Part shown: positions 6,817 to 10,500 of the stretch, one piece after another | Layout: each line of letters opens with the position of its first letter | Position numbering within the stretch: the stretch's first letter is position 1 | Assembly (NCBI GenBank): GCA_030152275.1 | Contig: JASLHF010000125.1 | Span: 1 to 10,500 of the forward strand | Length of the DNA: 10,500 nt | Direction: 5' to 3' | Source: Acinetobacter sp. | GTDB lineage: Bacteria > Pseudomonadota > Gammaproteobacteria > Pseudomonadales > Moraxellaceae | Made by a program: the position numbers and the translations under genes | Notes under the pieces: generated by a model | Told to the model about the DNA's origin: nothing | Databases searched by the model: none | What the model saw: the letters and a program-made list of their open reading frames with translations, nothing else

Positions 6817-6985
6817 CAAAGTTTGCAAAATTTAAAAGTTGAGCGTGCACAATCTCTGCAAAGTTATGAATATCTAAAAAAACTTTGCAGCGATATTTGC
6901 ATAAAAACAGCTTATTTTGCAGCTAAATACATCATCTTATATTTAGGCTCATTTCAAAGTTTAATCGGGAGATACTATCAAAGTT
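6817..6985. repeat. Five copies of CAAAGTT in the bioB upstream region
   Basis: CAAAGTT stands at 6817-6823, 6859-6865, 6955-6961 and 6979-6985 on the plus strand, and inverted (AACTTTG) at 6881-6887. Three direct copies read TCAAAGTT, and the inverted pair reads GCAAAGTT. The last copy overlaps a perfect TTGACA (6984-6989). Such clustering in 290 bp is more than I would expect by chance (roughly 0.05-0.1 copies for AT-rich DNA), which suggests protein-binding half-sites. Confidence 0.45.
6856..6890. promoter_or_regulatory. 10-bp inverted repeat upstream of bioB, candidate operator
   Basis: CTGCAAAGTT (6856-6865) and AACTTTGCAG (6881-6890) are perfect inverted arms 15 bases apart with no T-tract, so an operator is likelier than a terminator. 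Known BirA operators also have about 9-bp arms with a 14-16 bp spacer. These arms share only a TGnAAA core with the TTGTAAACC consensus, so BirA binding is not shown. Confidence 0.4.
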
Positions 6986-7026
6986 GACATTTATTGCCTT
7001 TGGCTTTGGCACGATTTCTGTATGAT
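6984..7026 (+). promoter_or_regulatory. Unresolved bioB promoter region
   Basis: A perfect -35 hexamer TTGACA (6984-6989) and a good -10 TATGAT (7021-7026) are both present, but 31 bp apart, so they cannot serve one sigma-70 promoter. TATGAT would need the poor TTGGCT (7000-7005) at 15 bp. TTGACA has no -10 at 16-18 bp. A start near 7033 would leave a leader of about 30 bases. Confidence 0.3.
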
Positions 7027-7063
7027 TAATAGCACGATATAACAATGATGACGGACAGCAAGC

Positions 7064-8053
7064 ATGAACTTACGTAATGACTGGACTCGTGAAGAAATTC
7101 AGGCTTTATATGAGCAGCCCTTTTTAGATCTCGTTTTTGAGGCGCAGCGCGTGCACCGTGAACATTTTGACCCCAATACCATTCAGGTCAGCACATTGCT
7201 GTCGATTAAAACCGGCAAATGCCCTGAAGACTGCAAATACTGTTCACAGTCTGCGCACTATGATTCTAATTTAGAAGCCGAAAAACGTATTGCGGTAGAT
7301 AAAGTTATTTCTGAAGCTAAAGAAGCGCTGGCTTCCGGCTCATCGCGTTTCTGCATGGGCGCAGCATGGCGCAACCCGCATGAGCGCGATATGCCTTATG
7401 TGCTGGAAATGGTGCGTGAAGTAAAATCATTAGGTCTAGAAACCTGCATGACCTTAGGCATGCTGAACCAATCACAGGCTGAGCGCTTGAAAGATGCCGG
7501 TTTAGACTACTACAACCACAACTTAGATACGTCACGTGAATATTACTCCCATATTATCAGCACCCGCACATTTGATGACCGTTTGAATACACTGGAATAT
7601 GTCCGCGGCGCCGGCATGAAAGTCTGCAGCGGCGGCATTGTCGGTTTGGGTGAAAACCGCAACGACCGTATTGGGCTGCTGCAAGAGCTTTCAACACTGC
7701 CAATTCACCCGGAATCTGTGCCAATCAACATGCTGGTGCCAATTGATGGCACACCATTAGCTGATGTTGAAAAGCTGGATGTGACTGAATGGATCCGCAC
7801 TATTGCTGTAGCGCGCATTATTATGCCAAAAAGCTATATCCGCCTGTCTGCTGGACGTGAATCACTGTCAGATTCTGATCAAGCGCTGGCATTCATGGCA
7901 GGTGCAAACTCACTGTTCTCTGGCGAAAAATTACTGACTACACCAAACGCAGGTGAAGGTAAAGACAAGCAGCTGTTCAGCAAATTAGGTTTAGTTGCAG
8001 AAAAAGCTAAGCCAACAGTCGCAGAACTGACTGTTGATGCTATGGCCAGCTAA
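7064..8053 (+). CDS. bioB: Biotin synthase BioB
   Basis: 329 residues. It is a radical-SAM enzyme that inserts sulfur into dethiobiotin to make biotin. The SAM-binding [4Fe-4S] cysteines are C53, C57 and C60 in CPEDCKYC. The sacrificial [2Fe-2S] ligands C97 (RFCMGAAWR), C128 (ETCMTLG), C188 (KVCSGGIVG) and R260 (IRLSAGR) fall at the same numbers as in E. coli BioB. The YNHNLDTSREYY stretch (150-161) is also typical. Initiation is at ATG 7064 behind a modest GGA (7053-7055). No other bio gene is visible and a terminator lies downstream, so bioB is probably transcribed alone, with regulation in the repeat-rich upstream region. Confidence 0.98.
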   Translation: MNLRNDWTREEIQALYEQPFLDLVFEAQRVHREHFDPNTIQVSTLLSIKTGKCPEDCKYCSQSAHYDSNLEAEKRIAVDKVISEAKEALASGSSRFCMGAAWRNPHERDMPYVLEMVREVKSLGLETCMTLGMLNQSQAERLKDAGLDYYNHNLDTSREYYSHIISTRTFDDRLNTLEYVRGAGMKVCSGGIVGLGENRNDRIGLLQELSTLPIHPESVPINMLVPIDGTPLADVEKLDVTEWIRTIAVARIIMPKSYIRLSAGRESLSDSDQALAFMAGANSLFSGEKLLTTPNAGEGKDKQLFSKLGLVAEKAKPTVAELTVDAMAS

Positions 8054-8221
8054 TCACGGTTAGCTACTATACGAATAGCCGCATCATCCATGCTTATTTT
8101 TCAAAACTCTGCGTTTAGAACAATAAGCCGGATGCCAAACCTCAAGATAAAGATCTAAGCAAAAATTTTATCTTGTTAGATTTAGAGCCAAACCATTCTC
8201 TCTAACCTTCTCCTTAAATTT

Positions 8222-8248
8222 AAAAAGCCCTCATATAGAGGGCTTTTT
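8222..8248. terminator. Bidirectional intrinsic terminator, bioB versus the 8276 gene
   Basis: AAAAAGCCCTC (8222-8232), ATATA loop and GAGGGCTTTTT (8238-8248) form a perfect 11-bp stem with a T-tract on both strands. It lies 168 bases after bioB and 27 bases after the minus-strand gene, so it can end transcription from both sides. Confidence 0.93.
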
Positions 8249-8275
8249 ATCTGCAAATAGTGCATATTTTTCATG

Positions 8276-8503
8276 TTAGGCTTTTGCAAAGTTGTGTGCA
8301 GTAATTAAGATACCGTATCGGGCATTTAAGTAATCGCCTTCTTTAATAATATCCTGACCATTAGCATGCCTGACCAGCAGTTCTTTACTGATTGCATCAT
8401 ATTGAAAAGCATCAAAGCAGTCCTGATGATGGCACAGCCAAGTTAATGTATCTTGCAGCTGAGCATCAACGACATAGCTTTCTGCGTGAAAATCTTTAGC
8501 CAT
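8276..8503 (-). CDS. Hypothetical small acidic protein, 75 aa
   Basis: I do not recognise the gene with confidence. The 75 residues have no membrane segment and no signal peptide. There is a Cys/His-containing patch TWLCHHQDCFDAF (21-33) and a C-terminal half with an EGDYL element (55-59) followed by a hydrophobic strand (YGILITA). The GDYL element vaguely recalls small phage-encoded proteins with a PGDYIIKG motif, but the similarity is too slight to name. I chose the ATG at 8503. The frame extends eight codons to a TTG at 8527, and neither start has a clear ribosome site. Its own terminator lies downstream, and a 14-bp palindrome sits about 50 bases upstream of the start. Confidence 0.6.
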   Translation of the reverse strand: MAKDFHAESYVVDAQLQDTLTWLCHHQDCFDAFQYDAISKELLVRHANGQDIIKEGDYLNARYGILITAHNFAKA

Positions 8504-8552
8504 ATTTGTATCAAAGGTGGGTTTCAAAATAGCTATAGTGTAAAGCCTTTAT

Positions 8553-8566
8553 CTTTCAGCTGAAAG
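8553..8566. promoter_or_regulatory. 14-bp perfect palindrome upstream of the 8276 gene
   Basis: CTTTCAGCTGAAAG is a perfect palindrome with no loop and no T-tract of its own. It lies between the terminator of the 8600 gene and the start of the 8276 gene, a natural position for a dimeric repressor site. Confidence 0.4.
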
Positions 8567-8573
8567 TTACAAT

Positions 8574-8600
8574 AAAAAAGTGAGCTTTCGCTCACCTTTT
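8574..8600 (-). terminator. Terminator of the 36-residue gene, GNRA loop
   Basis: On the minus strand GTGAGC, GAAA loop and GCTCAC form a 6-bp stem followed by six Ts. It starts directly at the stop codon of the 8600 gene. Ts also follow on the plus strand, so it may work both ways. Confidence 0.85.
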
Positions 8601-8710
8601 TAATCTTTAGTCACACCGCACTTACGGCATTCCTTATGCGCACCAATTTCTTCCATTTGCTCATATTCGTAAATATGCATACAAAATAATTTTCTAAATA
8701 AATGAAGCAT
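8600..8710 (-). CDS. Tiny putative metal-binding protein, 36 aa
   Basis: A 36-residue protein with FCMH (C10, H12) near the N-terminus, H25, and CRKC (C28, C31) near the C-terminus. The arrangement fits a single zinc knuckle. The layout (basic start, C-x-H, acidic middle, C-x2-C-G-x-x-K end) resembles small phage or accessory proteins often annotated as hypothetical. That likeness is from memory, not from a search. Start: GGGAG (minus strand, 8725-8721) lies 10 bases before the ATG at 8710, a much better site than anything further up. The frame stays open to 8812, but those extra codons are AT-driven. A GNRA-loop terminator follows at once. Function is unknown. Confidence 0.6.
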   Translation of the reverse strand: MLHLFRKLFCMHIYEYEQMEEIGAHKECRKCGVTKD

Positions 8711-9315
8711 GTTGTTATAACTCCCATTTAATTTTATAAAAACGCTTCTTGAGTATTTCTTCCTGAAACACTCAGGTTCTTTGCTTAAAAAACCATAGTT
8801 ATTTATTAGCATATTTTGCCTTTAAGTCAAATATCATTCATCTGTTTTATGCATTTTTGAATGGTAAAAGTGTGATATTTTTGGCATATACATAAATAAT
8901 CTTGCTGCATTACACACAACACCCGCTATTTACAAACCATTCATAAATCAATATCTTAAATTATCGTTTTATCACCTTGCCAACATAATGCGGCCATTAG
9001 AATTTCCTGATTTACCTCATTTCCAGCAAACCGCCAAAGATTTTTTATTGCTTTATCAATTTATTTTTATCTTTTTCCCAACATTGAACCAGCACCATTA
9101 AATACAAATTGTGTATGTTCTGTTTCATTGTAAATTTCTCATTTTAAGTCTGCCACAATGTTGGCTAATACGCTTCAAATGCCCCTTTCTTGACACTAAA
9201 ATTTAAGTATATTGAACTAAAAACATGAACTAGATATACAGCAGAAAGTGCTTCAATCTATAGAGCATCTTAAGATACAGGTTCAAAAGCAGACACCCTA
9301 TAAAAGGGTATGGCA
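8711..9315. other. Low-GC spacer, no convincing gene
   Basis: About 600 bases, clearly more AT-rich than the rest. A plus-strand frame is open for 78 codons (8868-9101) but has an ATG only at 8988 and no ribosome site. The ATG-started part is 37 residues (MRPLEFPDLPHFQQ... then Phe/Ile-rich). A 9-bp inverted pair, CCAACATTG (9078-9086) and CAATGTTGG (9156-9164), is 69 bases apart. TTGACA at 9190-9195 lacks a good -10. ACCCT/AGGGT (9295-9299/9305-9309) forms a short hairpin after the lipoprotein stop but has no T-tract on that strand. Confidence 0.5.
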
Positions 9316-10191
9316 TTATTTCTTTAACTTGCGCTCCTGATAAAGCTGTTGACTTGAGTCGTAAATAAACATGCTTTGAGTGATTTTTTTCGGCTGCACG
9401 TCATCTGTATATGTAACTTCAAGCGGGAAATAGGTTTTTTGATTATTAATCACTTTTAAAGTGGATGTTTGGGTGTAAGCGAACTGCGGCTTCCCAGCAT
9501 AATAACTTGCTGTAGATCCTCCGGCCGTACCAATTTCAAGGAACTGCATTTTGCCCGTGTCTGGCAGCAAAACTGCATACCACATCGAATTTTCCTGCCC
9601 ACCCGCTCCGCTGTATGTTGCCAAACTGTAACTGCCCATCACGCTGCTGCCAAAAGGCTGCAGATTTTTTTTCAAGTCCAGCATAAAACTTTCACGCATA
9701 TGCCCATCACTGCCCGGCATTTCAGTCTGACCATAGGCAGTGTTGATCAGTTGAAAATAACCGCCTTGCTTTTTAAATAAAAATAAATCCGCGGTGCTAG
9801 TGCAGGCACGGCAGCCTAAAATATAGCCGTCATAGAAATTGACTTTTTCAACAATCACTAAATAGCGCTGCTGACCCAGCATATTTTTGTATTCAATTGC
9901 CGGATGAAAAAACGCAAGCTCATCAGATGACAGCTGCTTATAAGGCAGAGATGTAAAATAATTTGACAGCTTCACTGCTGGTGCCTGAACTGGGGCTTTG
10001 TACGCTGGATATGCTGCTTTGGTCACCGTGTCTGCGTCCAATCCTGCTGACGCCAGCGTTTTAGTCAAAGTATTTTTTGCATTGTCCACAGTATTTTTGG
10101 CCGTATTTATAATAGGCGCCGCCGTTTCACAGGCAGCCATCGTTAAGCTGACAGCAGTGATAATGATGGCAAATGCTATCTGATTTTTCAT
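9316..10191 (-). CDS. Predicted lipoprotein of unknown function, 291 aa
   Basis: I do not recognise the family. The N-terminus is a lipoprotein signal peptide: MKNQ, a hydrophobic core (residues 5-17), and a lipobox TMAAC with Cys at 21, so it is probably anchored in the inner or outer membrane and exposed to the periplasm. A short imperfect repeat follows (NTAKNT 29-34, NAKNT 37-41), then an Ala/Pro-rich linker to about 75 and a long beta-like domain rich in Tyr, Gly and Ser. It has a CxxC pair (C127, C130 in GCRAC) that could form a disulfide or bind metal. I start at ATG 10191, behind GCGGA about 8 bases upstream. The frame continues five codons to TTG 10206, which would place charges awkwardly. 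No T-tailed terminator is visible. Confidence 0.8.
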   Translation of the reverse strand: MKNQIAFAIIITAVSLTMAACETAAPIINTAKNTVDNAKNTLTKTLASAGLDADTVTKAAYPAYKAPVQAPAVKLSNYFTSLPYKQLSSDELAFFHPAIEYKNMLGQQRYLVIVEKVNFYDGYILGCRACTSTADLFLFKKQGGYFQLINTAYGQTEMPGSDGHMRESFMLDLKKNLQPFGSSVMGSYSLATYSGAGGQENSMWYAVLLPDTGKMQFLEIGTAGGSTASYYAGKPQFAYTQTSTLKVINNQKTYFPLEVTYTDDVQPKKITQSMFIYDSSQQLYQERKLKK

Positions 10192-10297
10192 TTTTATTTT
10201 CCGCAATATTAGAATTTAATTTTTATCCAGAATGCTGTTCTGCGCTTATTGTTCTTTAGGGCCAAGGTTGAGATTACCTTTAAATGTCTGATTAAAT

Positions 10298-10319
10298 GCC
10301 TAGGATAGAAATCCTTGGC
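10298..10319. terminator. Hairpin after the right-edge gene, weak terminator candidate
   Basis: On the minus strand GCC-A-AGGAT, TTCT loop and ATCCT-A-GGC pair with one A-A mismatch, then ATTTAAT follows. It lies 16 bases past the stop of the partial gene, but the T-tract is poor. Confidence 0.35.
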
Positions 10320-10335
10320 TTTGCCCCCATTAGGT

Positions 10336-10500
10336 TTATCTAAATTTGGGTTGGATATTATTATCTTTAATCATGTGAACAATTGAATATAGTACAGTCC
10401 TTTGAACACTGGGATTCAAGTAACTATCTTGATGACCAAAACCAGTCATAGGAAATCCTTGTTTTAAAGGAACTTTCTTTTTACTTAGCACTTGATAGCA
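10336..10500 (-). CDS. C-terminal end of an unidentified gene, possibly an alpha/beta hydrolase (partial)
   Basis: The minus strand is open from the window edge for 54 codons to TAA at 10336-10338. The visible end includes KKVPLKQGFPMTGFGHQDSY, a helix-like stretch (NPSVQRTVLYSIVHMIKDN) and the terminus IQPKFR. A GxGHxD element about 35 residues from the C-terminus is where alpha/beta hydrolases (esterases, lipases) carry their catalytic His followed by a last helix, so I infer that fold weakly. AT-rich codons (AAT, TAT, AGT) differ from the housekeeping genes here. It runs in the same direction as the lipoprotein gene, which starts 145 bases further on, with a weak hairpin between them. Confidence 0.55.
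   Translation of the reverse strand, partial: CYQVLSKKKVPLKQGFPMTGFGHQDSYLNPSVQRTVLYSIVHMIKDNNIQPKFR

Noticed and set aside
6856..6890. Calling the inverted repeat a BirA operator outright
   Set aside because: Only the arm-spacer geometry and a TGnAAA core agree. The arm sequence departs from the known consensus and it lies about 170 bp from the start codon.
7007..7022. Sigma-54-like TGGCACG element before bioB
   Set aside because: The -24 part matches well, but the -12 part reads CTGTA instead of TTGCA, and bioB is not a usual sigma-54 gene.
8144..8181. AAGATAAA/TTTATCTT and ATCTAA/TTAGAT inverted pairs after bioB
   Set aside because: Weak AT stems with long loops and no T-tract. The real terminator is the perfect stem at 8222-8248.
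9469..9780. Plus-strand 103-codon frame inside the lipoprotein gene
   Set aside because: Shadow of the minus-strand lipoprotein, whose signal peptide, lipobox and start site are clear.

Overview
The window is ordinary chromosome of an AT-rich gammaproteobacterium. I infer Acinetobacter or a close Moraxellaceae relative. The grounds are base composition (roughly 40% GC by eye), protein flavour (AhpF, QueG, Nnr, BioB, RuvC) and a lone bioB and lone ruvC rather than the enterobacterial operons. No rRNA, tRNA, CRISPR, insertion sequence or clear prophage was seen.

Left part (1-1500): the last 49 codons of ahpF and its terminator, then small genes in long AT-rich spacers. These are an 82-residue membrane-anchored zinc-ribbon protein (532-780), a small polar protein (1160-1417) whose first codons coincide with a strong intrinsic-terminator hairpin, and on the minus strand a gene-like frame (850-1104) broken by one TGA.

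Middle (1500-8060): well-recognised housekeeping genes. On the minus strand are a LysE/RhtB-type exporter and fxsA, separated by tandem terminators and a consensus -10 box. ruvC runs divergently from fxsA. The minus-strand pair nnr (NAD(P)HX repair) and acylphosphatase looks like an operon. It diverges from queG (last step of queuosine synthesis) across 23 bp, a nnr/queG adjacency also known in E. coli. bioB stands alone behind a 290-bp upstream region that carries five copies of CAAAGTT, two of them forming a 10-bp inverted repeat.

Right part (8060-10500): after a perfect bidirectional terminator comes a low-GC, accessory-looking stretch. It holds two tiny minus-strand genes (75 and 36 residues, the latter a likely metal-binding CxH...CxxC peptide), each with its own hairpin terminator. 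A 600-bp spacer with no convincing gene follows, then a 291-residue predicted lipoprotein and, at the right edge, the C-terminal end of an unlisted gene with a GFGHQD motif.

The core genes cover peroxide defence (AhpF), recombination (RuvC), metabolite repair (Nnr, acylphosphatase), tRNA modification (QueG) and biotin synthesis (BioB). They share no single pathway. I found no convincing new multi-gene system. The best leads are the broken gene at 850-1104, the terminator at the head of the 1160 frame, the repeat array before bioB and the three tiny or unknown proteins with cysteine pairs.
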